Assembly: GCA_014529385.2 (NCBI GenBank)
Contig: CM043966.1
Span: 88,070,087 to 88,134,086, forward strand
From: Adiantum capillus-veneris
Lineage: Eukaryota; Streptophyta; Polypodiopsida; Polypodiales; Pteridaceae
Direction: 5' to 3'
Length of the DNA stretch: 64,000 bases
Shown: one piece after another, positions 42,689-53,649 of the stretch
Layout: every line of letters begins with the position of its first letter
How positions within the stretch are numbered: position 1 is the stretch's first letter
The notes under the pieces: generated by a model
Told to the model about the DNA's origin: nothing
Databases searched by the model: none
Seen by the model: only the letters and a program-made list of their open reading frames with translations
Position numbers and translations under genes: made by a program

Positions 42689-42968
42689 TCTTGATAGGAA
42701 ATCCTAGTCAGCATTGGCCATCCATTCATGTAAGTCTTGTTTTTCTCACTGCTCTTGAGGTTAGCCTTGACCAAATTTTCAAGAATATATGTCCCCAAGT
42801 CATAGCGGACCACCCTTTGCTCTGAAATCCCCATGGACATTACCATTGCAATGTGTAGATTAGGCTATGTGTACCTTGGTGTTTTCTGTACCTTGAGATG
42901 TTGGAATATCAGTCGTAGTGGAAAATCCGTCTTTGAACATACCAAATCCGTGTATGTGAATTTGTGCC
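42689..42968 (-). pseudogene. Element 4 ORF-X, middle part
   Basis: Minus strand: KFTYTDLVCSKTDFPLR, IFQHLKVQKTPRYT, MSMGISEQRVVRYDLG, WPMLTRISYQ. It aligns with Element 2 ORF-X (RPQKYTTPPHAISTTITW, AEVLTKIAYEAIG). It continues across Element 3 into 35247 (ALGMIDQLPQAQSQ) and across Element 2 into 57551. The first and last five bases are target duplications. Confidence 0.75.
42964..42968. repeat. Target duplication GTGCC, left copy (Element 2)
   Basis: Identical to 57546-57550. Confidence 0.93.
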
Positions 42969-43920
42969 TGTTGTGGCGGTTACGCCGCTAGCGGTGGCTA
43001 TGATAGCAAGAACTCAACTGACAAACAAGAATGTCAGACGAGGATGGAGCTTGACCCGCAAAAGCATGGAAACAAATAGGTGGGTGTCAAATTAGCTACT
43101 CGACCTTCTAATGACAATCACTACCAAGGAAATCAAATCTAAGTTCTCAAATACACAAGTGACTGAAATCTGTACTACGAGCAAATGCTATCGGAAACAT
43201 GATCTAGAGTCATCGAATCAGCCTCAAACTCAAAGGGGGGTCTCTACACTAGGTAAGGACAATACCCTATGAATCTACAATACAATCTCAACCTGTAACC
43301 ACTCCGTGCGGTAAACGCGTATGAAGACAGGCCGAAAAATACAGGTGACCGAATCTCGACTCCAATGGTACTAATGTGTAGCTCTACTCGCTGCGGTTCT
43401 ATAAATATATGGCACGCTCAATTCTGACACACAGGTAGGGAGAAAAGTCACATAGAAGCTCGTAGGAGCTCACCTCGCGTAGAAGCCGAATGCACGCACA
43501 CTTGGTATCCGTGCGTAGCTCTCGCCGTTGCTAACACAATGGCGGTGTCGCTTCTCCAATGGCGGATTCGTAGCTCGCGTAGCAAGAGAATAGACTCTCT
43601 CTCTCTCTCTCTCTCTCAGACACAGTCACAGTGCTCAAAAACTCAGCTTGATTAATGATTTAAATTTTTTTTTCTCTTAGGTTTACAAAAATTGTCTCTT
43701 ATACCTCAGCGTTGGAGATGTGAAAACATCTCTAATCTAATTACATAAGCAGGTGAAACTACTTGGGGAATACAAGATGGAAACTCAATTGACGGTCCCG
43801 CTAATTACAATGAATCGGCTCCATAAAAAAATGAAATGTCGGAAAGACATTTATTACAATAAGTGTTTACAAAAACATGGGTGTGAGAAAAAATGTATAG
43901 GTGTGGTCCTCCGCTCAACA
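42969..43920 (-). repeat. Element 2 3' LTR
   Basis: 952 bp. Contains a CT tract (43594-43617) and, on the minus strand, a TATA-like ATATATTTATAG at 43400-43411. Bases 43321-43378 are the apparent source of the filler in Element 3. Confidence 0.93.
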
Positions 43921-43932
43921 CTCCCCCCCTCC
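43921..43932 (-). promoter_or_regulatory. Polypurine tract of Element 2
   Basis: Minus strand GGAGGGGGGGAG directly abuts the 3' LTR. Confidence 0.9.
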
Positions 43933-43972
43933 GCGTTCATGTCGTCCCTGACATGACATCCTTGCTTTGTCT

Positions 43973-46605
43973 TTAGTGGAGTCCCGTCGATTTCAGCATC
44001 TGAGGATGTGACTCGTATCTCGGGTTTCCAATGGTCAGTGTAGGGCCGAATATCTTACTTTCATGAGTAAAGAAACCAGTGTAGAATGCCTCCTCAAAGG
44101 CCTGCATGTGGAAGCTTGGAATAAACATGATTCTCTGATAAAAGCGGTGTAATACTTTTGGAGATGGCTGCAAGGCTAGATCATACATCATCTCTGTCAC
44201 TGAGTTGGCCGTTGACAACAATGTTGAGCTGGTAGCTTTATCCGGCGCGAACACTTCAATGCAAGCCAATAATGTTCTGCAAATCTTTTTGAGCATTTGA
44301 CACGAAAGGTCAGGAGAGCCAGTAAAGAGCTTAATGGTGCCCGTTAGGGTTTTCACCATGTAGGACTTACTTATTCTCTCTCCCACCTTCGGTCCTGGCA
44401 TCCTGGGGTAATTAAGCCAATTTGTCTTCTTTGCTGTGATTCTGCCATGTTTTTGCCAACTCCTAACTCGTGGCACTGGACAAAATGTTGCATCTTCTCT
44501 AACTTCCTTGGGTGCATCCACCAAATAGATTAGGTAGGTTGGGTACTTTGTCAACCACCCTTTCCTCCATCTCGGCTGGGAGTCCACTATCTTCTTTGAT
44601 TCCTCCTCTTTTGTGATGTCTCCTTCGTATAGCGCGACATACTGCTCCTCTTCTACCATTTTCTTTGTTTTCAGCACTTCAAACTTTAGTAGAGGAAGGG
44701 GCAGTGTAGGTTGCATCCACTGTTCTTGTAGCACCTTAGTATCCAATCTTTGAAGTTCGATGGAGAACAGAAGTCTTCTTTCCCATTCCATGGTCGCCTT
44801 TGCACTCTCCTCTGTTGCCTACTCTATCTGCTCATGCAATCTGTTTTCCTCCTCCTTGGTAGTTCTTGATGTTGTGGCCTCTTCTTGTGTTGGGGCTGGA
44901 TCTTCAATAGTTGTGGCTTCCCCAGTCTTTGGTAGCTCCACGGCTGCCCCGCTTGTTTCTTCTTGCTGAACCTCTGTATCTTTTATCATTTTGTCTTGCA
45001 GATCTTGGATCTGCTTTTGGAAGGCCTCATTCTCTGCTCTCACTGCTTGGTTCTCTGATGTAAGTAATTCTTTTGCAGCCAATGAGCCCTCCGCAATGTG
45101 CAATCTCTGCACTTGCTCTAGCCGCAATTCTCTTTGTAAGCTCCGAACTTGATCTTCTAGAACGGGGACTATTGCTCCCTCTGGCTCTACTCCTGCTCTG
45201 CTAGCTCTTGGTGTGGATCTAAGCCTTAGGATTGTTCTCTCCTGTAGCTCCATCCTATCTCGTAGCTTAATGAGCTTTTCCTTTGTAGCTTCCAAATCAT
45301 CTTCAATTCTTTCTTTGGCTTCTTGTGCACTGGCCACCTCTCTTGAAGCATCAGCAAGTTGGAGGATTAGTCCATCTCTTTCATTTTCTGCTTCCAAGAG
45401 AGGTGCCTTGAAGTACTTTGATTCTTTTAGTGCACTCTCATATTTTGTTTCCAGCTCATCTTCTCTCTTTTCCACTTCTTCTTTGCTGTCCCTCATTGTC
45501 TTTGATCGGGTTTTGATTTACTGCAATAGTTGATGCACTTTCTGGATATCTCTTTCATCCTCATCTTCAAGATCAATTGCTATTTCTACTACAGTCTCCT
45601 TTAGCTTCAACTCATCCTTTGCCTTCTCAGGTACTAACCTCTGCTCTCTGTCTAATATATTCTTGGTCCTCCTCTCCGTTCCTCTCCGTTCTTCTTGTGC
45701 TATGGCAATGCCATACACAACCTCGAGGGCCTCTTCTTGAGTATATCCTGTGTCTAATAGAGCATCATATTGCTCTTTCTTCTCGTGAATTGGATCCATT
45801 TTCTTCTCCTCTTGCTGTATTTCGGGCTTTTCTAGCACATCCACCTCAACTTCAGTAGTCATCTCCTCCACTATCTTTTCCTTTCCTTTAGGACTTGGCT
45901 CCTCTACCTTGCCCTTGCCCTTGCCCTTGCCCTTGTCACCTCTTTTTAATTCATCTTTAAGGTGTTGAACGTCTGCTTCAGTGTATGGCTCTACTGGTTT
46001 CTGCTCCAAGATAGCTTCTGATTCTTCATAAGCTTTGATATATTGATCGTACTGATCAATATTTGGTCTTGTTGAGCTGGCTCCGACTTTTGTTGGGTCT
46101 GGTATCCACTTTTCCTCAAAATTGCCTTTTAAAGCTCGCTCGGCTCTAAACTGTTCAATCAGCCTCTCCATTCTGGCGCCTTTTTGGCTCTTAGTTTGCT
46201 TTGGAGCGGGTTTCTTCTTGGTCTTCTTCTTGAGGGGCTCGTCTTCTTCTTCTTCTGGCTCAAAAACAATTTCTAGTTTCCGCCTTGCCCTTGTTGACAC
46301 TCTCTTTGTGACCTCTGGCTGGTCTTCATCTTCATCTATCTCTTTTAGCCATTGGTTTTGCGAGGGAGCCTTTGGCCACTGGTCCCTTGCTCCAATAGCT
46401 TCATAAGCTATCTTAGTCAACACTTCGGCTCCTCCAATGTACTTTGGCTTCTCATTCTGCAAAGCAATTACTTGCTCATGGATGTGCTGAGCATAATTGA
46501 CTTCCTTGGGGATGTTGCTCTTTATTGCCCAAGTGATTGTTGTGGAAATAGCATGTGGTGGTGTGGTATACTTCTGTGGCCTTTGGCTGCATATGTGTAC
46601 TCAAA
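43973..46605 (-). pseudogene. Element 2 ORF-X: conserved domain plus long coiled coil, unknown function
   Basis: One frame is open from ~46605 to 43973 except for two stops, TAA at 45518-45520 and TAG at 44819-44821 (about 870 codons). N-terminal domain: RPQKYTTPPHAISTTITWAI, YAQHIHEQVIALQ, AEVLTKIAYEAIGARDQWP; this block recurs in Elements 3 and 4. Then Lys/Glu-rich sequence (PLKKKTKKKPAPKQTKSQ; repeated GKGKGK) and a long coiled coil (45496-44819: QLADASREVASAQEAKERIE, LQRELRLEQVQRLHIAEG). The C-terminal part (44791-43973) has SQPRWRKGWLTKYPTYLIYL, LNYPRMPGPKVGERISKSY and FEEAFYTGFFTHE. No signal peptide or membrane helix is evident. It sits in env position. It could belong to the plant transposon-protein domain families known from such ORFs; unproven. 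Confidence 0.7.
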
Positions 46606-46794
46606 TCTTGACTTGAAGTTGAGTATGATGAATTTTGGCAAGATTAGGCTTTAAATAGAGGATTTTCCACTAATTGGGCTAATGGAGTGATCCCCTTGAC
46701 CAAATGGTACCAAACTTCATATGTGGCATGTATATGATATATATAATGGATATATGATGAGAAATGATCAATTTTGACCATGTATGTGCAAAGT

Positions 46795-46816
46795 GACATC
46801 ATACGCGTATGATGTC
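46795..46816. repeat. Perfect 22-bp palindrome, first copy
   Basis: Half-site GACATCATACG followed directly by its reverse complement. The second copy at 47079-47100 has one mismatch. Confidence 0.9.
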
Positions 46817-47078
46817 TTTTTGGCCAAAATGGTACTTTTTGGTTCCAGATAGCTTGTGCATGTGTTGAACAACAACCCTACAAAGTTTCATTGAGTTTGG
46901 AGCTATTTTGGAAAATTTAGGGCCATAAGTCGGTTTTATGACCTATTTTGCGTCTTTTTAGTTTCCAATTGGTTTTTCAACTCCAAATATCATGATACTT
47001 TGTACATTTGATGTTGTTAGCATATAGAAAGAGGCTATGCATTCATGTGTTCAAGATGATGTGAAAATCATGCTGTGA

Positions 47079-47100
47079 GACATCATACGCGTATGATATC
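47079..47100. repeat. 22-bp palindrome, second copy
   Basis: Same as 46795-46816 except one base in the right half (GATATC for GATGTC). Confidence 0.9.
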
Positions 47101-48997
47101 TATTCTTCATGAAAAGTGTTTTTTTTGTGCAAAGCATGGTTTGTGCTAGTGCCCTAAGCCCTGCTAACTAGTTTTCAACCTTAAAAATCATTAGTTTAGT
47201 TAAAAGCCCCCCTTTGTAGGCATTTTAGTCTCCGAAGTCGTCTTTTGGTGTTGGAGTTGATTTTCCTCGATCTTTCCCCTCGAGAGTTGCATCCCGAGCT
47301 CATTTGAGGTGTTGGGAAGTCGTCTATGTGGTTGGACTCGACTTTGGTTCCTTCTTTTCCACCTTTAGCCATTTGGTTGCCCGAAAGCGTCTCTTTCACC
47401 ATTGGTAAGTGAAACGGTTTTCTCTTGGGTTTTGCTTGTACACATGTGTCATTGATGGCTATTTGAAGCTGCTTGTGAAGTTTCCTGGCAATCGGTCGTC
47501 CATTTTGGTCGTTATGCCAAAATGACGCTTTGTGTGTCTGCCACCGATGAATCGGTTGTTTTGACCCACTTTTGGTGGTCCAAACCTGGAGATACTCCAT
47601 GGTTGCATTGTCCTCAATGTTGTTAAGCTTCTTGTGAAGTTTTGTGTCGTTTCGACAACTTTTTCCTGTTTACCGCTTGCAGGCTCTATTGACCTAGGGT
47701 TTTTTCAGTTGGTCTTTCTCGTACTTTGAGAGTTAGGAACTCATCTTTTACACTAGGGTAAGCCAGTTCTTGCATGGTTTGGTTAGGCGGTTGTGCCTCT
47801 ACCTAGCATTCTACCCATTTCCCCGTCTGCTCTTGTTTCTTTGTTTTGGTTAGTTTGCGCGATAAAAGTTAGTGGTAAGCATCAAAAGCTTATGGTAGCG
47901 AGTCTACCTCTCATATCTGGAGTCCTATGAGCTCTCGTAGCAGTCGTAGAAGGGTGTAGAAGGTCGGATGCTTCTGTGTGCTCTTTGCTCTCTCCAAGTG
48001 GGTAATAGTGCAAATGAGCTTGTTGTGCAAATGAGCTTGTAAGTGAAGTAAAAAATACTTAACTTTGGACTTCCCGGCTCACTTGTTACCAAATTTGACA
48101 TGTGCTCCTATCTCGTTGTGAAATGCACTTTAGGATTTGAAATTTCTCAATTTGGACTCTGTTTGACCTGTTTCTAAGAAATCTGTCCACTTTGCCAAAA
48201 TTCTGTCATTTCGGACTTTTCGCAACTTTTCCTGAATTGTACCCAATTTTTACCATGGGTTGCCCTTGTCATTAGGATCATCACCATCTGTTCTTTTCTT
48301 TTTTTATGATCTCGTTTCACCTGCTTTTTTATTTTTCTTTTACTTTTATTAAGAAAATCCTTAAAAATAAAGGAAAATAGCAAATTGAAGCCAAAAATTT
48401 CCAAAAATACACAATAATTAGCTGGTAACCCTGTGTATATGTAAATACACTTATTTGTGGTTTCTCGGCTTGGATTACCACTTTTTCCACTTTTTGGCTC
48501 CAAAACACGCATATTTAGTCGTATTTACAAACTTAGAGACTCAAATTCATCATTTGATCTCTTATTATTGCAAAACAAAGTATATAAGGGCATAGATATT
48601 ATCAATATCCTCAATCAAACATAAAAAATTTGAAATCATGTAAGACACTGCCCTTGTAATATCATTTTCTTTGTCCTTATTGCTTGTAGTTCCTGTATAC
48701 CTGTATACCTCCCCCCCTCCTAGTCTGAGTCCTCCTGGATGACTATGAAGTGTTTGAGGGTGAAGCATTGTATTTCTTGTGGTCATGCTTGGTCAATTCA
48801 ATTGTAGAGCAATGAAATAGCAATATTTCCAATAATGTCGCTTTTTGTTTGATTGTCAGGTTTTTAGGCAATATTTGGGTTGTCTGTAGCACTTTTGTAG
48901 TAGAATCAGTATCTGGATTCTTCTTTACATTGTTATCCTTTTTTATCATCCAAATCTGCTTCCAATTTGCATGTGCTTGCCACAATTTTTTTGCTAT

Positions 48998-49849
48998 CTA
49001 AATTTGCTTGACTTTAGGTTGTGATGTCTCTGTCCTTGAGTACTTAGGATTCTCTGTTGATTGTATTGAAGGGAGTTTCTGCTTACAAATCTTTGGAATC
49101 CAAATTTCCTTGCTATGGCTTTGTGTTGTCATCAACTTCTTTGGAATCCAGATCTGTTTCACTGAATTCGACTGTCGGAAATCACTCTGTTGTCTGGTGT
49201 TGAAGACTTTGTTTTCCACCTTTGTTCTCTCTGGCACAACCTTCTTTGGCCTCCATACCAACTTTGAGTCTATCTTTATCCAAGGTTGAGCTGTGCTTTT
49301 ATTTTTTGTCTTCTTTACCCATTTTTGAGAGTTCTTCATTGAGGAGCATTCCTGTTTTGTAGAAGTGGCTTTTGGTTGCCATTGCTCCTTCTTAATCTCT
49401 TTAGGTCGTTTACGCTTGTCATTGGATTCTTCGGCTTGCACCTGTTCGGTTGCGTTGGAGAATGGAATTGAGTGACTTTCCTCCTCATATTTGATGTTAA
49501 CTAAATTAGAGCTCCAATTAATCATCACATTGTACTGCTTTTGCCATGGTTGTCCTAGCAACAACGGATGTTGCGTAGCTTTGTCTTCAACCACATAAAA
49601 CATATGTGGATACACATATTGATTTATCTGTACGTGCAATACTGTGCATCTGATTGCTTTAATTGAGTGTTTTGAATAACTCTTCAACTCCTGTTTGGTA
49701 GTTTGCAGCTTAGTGTCATGTTTCAATTGCTTGTACAAACTGACTGAAAACAGGTTAGCTTGTGCTCCTGAATCCAATAGTGCCCTGGCTTTAATATGGT
49801 TTGTCCCCACTTTGACCTCGATAATGGGTTCTACTTTGTCTTCACCCAT
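48998..49849 (-). CDS. Element 2 PR2 and W-x-P-K tail, after integrase
   Basis: 284 codons from ATG 49849, in the same frame as the integrase (50986-49982); only two stops (at 49982-49984 and ~49894) and a Lys/Glu/Arg-rich helical linker lie between. Retropepsin-like features: IEVKVGTNHIKARALLDSGA with intact D-S-G, NLFSVSLYKQL, then HPLLLGQPWQKQYNVMI (the closing LLLG-x-PW motif). The tail is basic with Trp repeats: QWQPKATS, KWVKKTKN, LVWRPKKVV, IWIPKKLM, EIWIPKICK. It is distinct from PR1 at 54.5 kb. It would be a C-terminal Pol extension. Whether it is proteolytically active is unknown; the active-site loop is intact. Confidence 0.72.
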   Translation of the reverse strand: MGEDKVEPIIEVKVGTNHIKARALLDSGAQANLFSVSLYKQLKHDTKLQTTKQELKSYSKHSIKAIRCTVLHVQINQYVYPHMFYVVEDKATQHPLLLGQPWQKQYNVMINWSSNLVNIKYEEESHSIPFSNATEQVQAEESNDKRKRPKEIKKEQWQPKATSTKQECSSMKNSQKWVKKTKNKSTAQPWIKIDSKLVWRPKKVVPERTKVENKVFNTRQQSDFRQSNSVKQIWIPKKLMTTQSHSKEIWIPKICKQKLPSIQSTENPKYSRTETSQPKVKQI

Positions 49850-49981
49850 TTCAGAAACACTGACTGCGTTTATTCGTAAGGCTCCTTCATTGCGCTATCT
49901 CTGACGCAATAGTCTTCTTTTCTCCATTCTTTCTTTTGCTTCCGCTTGCGCTTCCTCAGCAATCTTTTTCTTTTTTTGAAG

Positions 49982-51176
49982 TCACAACTTATCTTGATGT
50001 ATTTTGAGAAGCATCTCTTGGGTTAGTGGCAAATGATACTTCTTCAATCTGCATCCACTAATCCAGTTTGGCATTTCTTCTCCGTCTAATGTAGCAAGCT
50101 CGACGGCCCCACTTGGTGATAGATCTTTAATCACAAGAGGTCCCATCCCTCGCTTTTTAAGTTTTTTTGCATGCTGTTTTAGAGTGTATACTAGGACAAA
50201 GTCCCCAATCTTAAACTCTTTAGTTCGCACATGCTTATCAAAGAACTCTTTTTGTCGCCTTTTCTGAGCGTAGATTGAAGCCACAGCTTTTAAGCGAAGC
50301 TCATCTAGCTTTTCAAGGTCGTCTATTCTATCTGAAAGCTCATGTCCTGTCCACTCTAATTCCTTAGCTACTCTCAGTGTTGGAATTAAAAACTCTATTA
50401 GTAAAATAGCATTCAAACCAAAAACCATGTTGTATGGGGTCGTTCCTATGGATGTTTTATATGCTACCCTATACGCCCATAATGTTGAATGCAATTTTTG
50501 GTCCCAATCAGTTCTCGACTCAGATACAATCTTTGCAAGGACCGTGCATATGGTTTTGTTCGTCACTTCAGCTTGTCTATTGGCTTGTGGATGATATGGA
50601 GCTGATTTGTGATGTATTACCATGAATTCGTCTAGAAGGATCTCCATCAATTCATTTATGAAGTGTGTGCCTCGATCACTCACAATTTCTATTGGTAATC
50701 CATCTCGTACAAAGACATATTCATACAAAAATTGTGCCGTGGTCCTGGCATCTGCTTTTTGAGTTGCTTTTGCCTCAACCCACTTTGTTAGATAGTCCGT
50801 CGCCACAGTGATGTATTGTGCATGAGTCGTGTATGCAGGAGGTGAGATAGGTCCAACATAATCAATCCCCCATTTTGCAAAGGCTCTTGCTCCCATCATT
50901 GGTCTAAGCGGCATATCATCTCTTTTCAGTGGTACTTTTGTCCACTGACAGTCATCACATAGTTTTACGTATTCCTCAGCGTCCATGTGTAATGTCCGCC
51001 ACTATATTCCTGCAGCTAAGACAATTTTTGTTGTCTTATCACCTGAGAAATGGCCTCCACCTACTCCTCCATGAGCTTGATCTAGGATTATCATATACTT
51101 TGACTCTGATGCGCATATCCTAAGCTAGTTGTCCTTTCCTCTCATATAGAGTTGATTTCCTATTAAAGCATAATCT
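49982..51176 (-). pseudogene. Element 2 integrase with second HHCC copy
   Basis: From 51178 leftwards in one frame with three stops: YALIGNQLYMRGKDN, a zinc site H-x6-H (HGGVGGGH) ... CDDC, WGIDYVGPISPP (first catalytic Asp), IEIVSDRGTHFINE (second Asp), NRQAEVTNK (Glu), TDWDQKLHSTLWAYRVAYK, and a C-terminal part KKRGMGPLVIKDLSPSG. The open part is 50986-49982. The final Glu context NRQAE replaces NGQAE, as in Element 3. A first HHCC copy lies just upstream. Confidence 0.88.
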
Positions 51177-51934
51177 CACGCTTCTGTCTGTACAGCTCTC
51201 TGACGCGCTTTTGAGGTTCCCTCTAGAAAAGTTTTATTTGTGAGATATTCAACAATATATTGACTCCATTCAGGAGCGATCATTATCTGATACAATGTTG
51301 AATACTCAGCTGGTGGTTTTGACGAACATGTAATACATACTGTGACATACTCATGTACACTCTCTTTCATTCCTGGACAGTAGACTCCCATTTCTAACAG
51401 ATTCCTGTACGTGTTCCTTCTTGAACAATGAAATGCACATTCCTGAACATGTGCTTCTTGCAGATATATGTTATATTCTTCAGGATTGATGCATAACCTT
51501 AAAATGTTATCGGTTCCTAAGTGATACAACCTTCCTGCAATCAACTGAAGATTTTCGGATTGCTGAATAGTAACTTGTTTCTGGTTGTATTCTTTTCTAT
51601 CAAACTCTCCTCCATAGGTTAATAGACTAACAACATCATGAGACCACTTTGGTATCATTTCTATGTTGAATAAGTACGCATCTGGCATGTCGTCATCTAC
51701 ACCTATAGGGTCTTCTCCATTCGTCAACCTTGAAAGGTGATCCGTTCTAAGATGTGTCTTTCCTTTCTTTACTACTACCGTGAAGTCGAATTCTAATAAG
51801 ATGATGAACCATCTCACTATCCGTCCCGTATTGCATGGTTTGTTCACTAGGTAGAGCAAAGCTTGATGATCTGTGAAAAACACAAACTTATTGGCTAGAA
51901 GATAATGCCGAAATTTCTTCACAGCATAAATCAT
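51177..51934 (-). pseudogene. Element 2 RNaseH C-terminus and first HHCC copy
   Basis: Minus strand: IYAVKKFRHYLLANKFVFF, DHQALLYLVNKP (RNaseH), DHLSRLTNGEDP (linker), LIAGRLYHLGTDNILRLC, then HVQECAFH ... CITC: an integrase N-terminal zinc domain with all four ligands. PEWSQYIVEYL and a repeat of the linker-plus-HHCC unit follow, instead of the catalytic core. Stop at 51176. Confidence 0.82.
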
Positions 51935-51985
51935 TCCTAATCCCTCTCGCTCTGTTGTTGTGTAGTTCCTTTCAGCATTGTTGAG

Positions 51986-52228
51986 CTATCGACTAGCATA
52001 GCAGATTGGAAAATCCATGTTTCCTTCTTCTAGCTGAGCCAGGATGCATCCTATTGGATATACCGAAGCATTTATATGCACATGGAATATCTTCTCCCAA
52101 TCTGGTGATTTCAAGACTAGAGCAGTAATGAGTGCCTCTTTCAGTTTCTTGAAGGATTCCTCACACTTCTGTGTCCATTTGAAATTCACTATTAGCCTGT
52201 AAAGTGGTTGGCCTATTATAACGTACAT
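51986..52228 (-). pseudogene. Element 2 RT connection and RNaseH N-terminus
   Basis: Minus strand: GQPLYRLIVNFKWTQKCEESF, LKEALITALVLKSPDWEK (RT connection), HVHINASVYPIGCILAQ (RNaseH; the usual DAS is NAS, so the first catalytic Asp is replaced). Ends at a stop after YASR. Confidence 0.82.
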
Positions 52229-52346
52229 GTAAATAAATCATCTATAATATCCACAATGTCCCATAAAGCTATGCACTTGTTTCGCGTTGGTTGGTCTAGG
52301 CATATCCACTATTACTTTTATCTTTTCCATATCCGTAGATATTCCG

Positions 52347-52694
52347 TTATGTGAGACAATATATCCCAGAATTCGGCCTTGTTGGACCATAAACACACAC
52401 TTCTCGATTGAGACAAATGCGATATGTCCTACATTTCTCGAATGCCTTTCTTAGGTGTTCTAGATGCTCATCTCTCAGAAGAGAGTGTACACACAAATCA
52501 TCCATGTATATTTCTAGAAACAACCTCAAGTACTCTTTGAAAGCATGCATCATCAGCCTTTGGACTGTTGCGGGAGCATTAGTTAAACCAAATGGCATAA
52601 CTCGATACGCATAAATTCCCCACTCCGTTGCAAAAGCTGTTTTGTGTTGATCTTTTGGCGCAATGGCAAGTTGAGTATATCCTAAAAAATCCAT
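52347..52694 (-). pseudogene. Element 2 RT palm
   Basis: Minus strand: QLAIAPKDQHKTAFATEWG, YRVMPFGLTNAPATVQ, catalytic YMDDLCVHS. A frameshift near 52690 separates it from the fingers; another near 52380 precedes the connection. Confidence 0.88.
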
Positions 52695-53601
52695 CTAGAA
52701 AGGAATATGCTCTTTTCCTCGATACACGTTCTAGAACATGATCATCTATCGACAAGGGATAATTGTCCCTGATTGTCACATCATTTACTTTGTTCAAATT
52801 GACACACACTCGGAGTTTCCCGTTTTTCTTAGGCACTACCACAATCGGAGATACCCAGTCCGTGTGTTCAATCTCATATATGAATTCAGCTTCCATTAGG
52901 TTGTCTATTTCTTCTTTGATTCGCTTAGCAAACGTGTCATTATACGTGTACGGTCTCTGTCTGCTAGGCTTAATGTCTTGCTTCAAAGGAATTGTGTGTT
53001 GGCATATTGATGGATCGACTCCTTTCAAGTCCTTGTACGACCATGCAAACACATCCTTGTATTCTCTGAGAAGACTCAAAAGTCTCTCTTCTTCTTCCGG
53101 AGACAAATCTATAGCTATGTATATCGGTCTTGGTTCCTCTCCTGGAGCTGCTAAATCAACCTTTTTAGCGTCCTCCGGTCCATCATAGGATTCGTTCTCC
53201 TTTCTTTCTTTGATAGGCTGGGTTAATATCACCTTCCTATCCTCTATCGTAAATTTCATGTAGTGAGAGGGAACATCTATTTTTCCCTTGATATTGGCAT
53301 TTTCATCCTCATCGCTCTCGATTTCAGTCATCCAAACTTCTTTCAGAGTTTTCTTTAACTCTCTGTACTTGTTTCGGCGTTCTAATTTGGACTCTTTGTT
53401 TTCCTTGTTTCTCATATTCTTTTCCACTTTATCTGTTTCGGTTTTCGTTTCACTAGGTTGAACTCGATTTTTTGAGCTTCGTTTGTCTTTCCGTGAGCTC
53501 GTTTCCACATTTCCTCTCATTCTTCCAGAAATCTTGTCCTTGACACAATCTTCCGCCTTTACTAGCATTAGGAATTGGTTTTTCCCTCTTATCCTAGGCA
53601 T
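52579..53601 (-). pseudogene. Element 2 RT fingers with basic/charged N-terminal linker
   Basis: Minus strand. The first ~190 residues are a charged linker (RKDKRSSKNRV, NKENKESKLERRNKYRELKK), then FIAQ-like IYIAIDLSPEEEERLLSLLR, DVFAWSYKDLKGVDPSICQH, RQRPYTYNDTF, EHTDWVSPIVVVPKKNGKLR and AYSFLDGF. This is the N-terminal half of a Ty3 RT. The tail after SFLDGF is out of frame. Confidence 0.85.
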
Positions 53602-53649
53602 CAGATTGTTTCTAAACCCTTTCGTTTTTCTCTTTTCTCTGTAGCGTTT

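Larger units (their letters stand above)
46606..48997 (-). other. Element 2 non-coding field between PR2 tail and ORF-X
   Basis: About 2.4 kb. It holds two near-identical 22-bp palindromes (46795-46816, 47079-47100) and a 16-bp tandem repeat at 48009-48040. A 134-codon minus frame at 47600-47196 has no recognisable motif and may be chance. Confidence 0.5.

Noticed and set aside
45213-45533. Ser/Leu-rich plus-strand frame that could look like membrane segments
   Set aside because: Reverse reading of the coiled-coil ORF-X; no independent support.
47196-47600. 134-codon minus-strand frame in the Element 2 non-coding field
   Set aside because: No family resemblance, and no convincing match to the corresponding part of Element 4. 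Kept only as a note.
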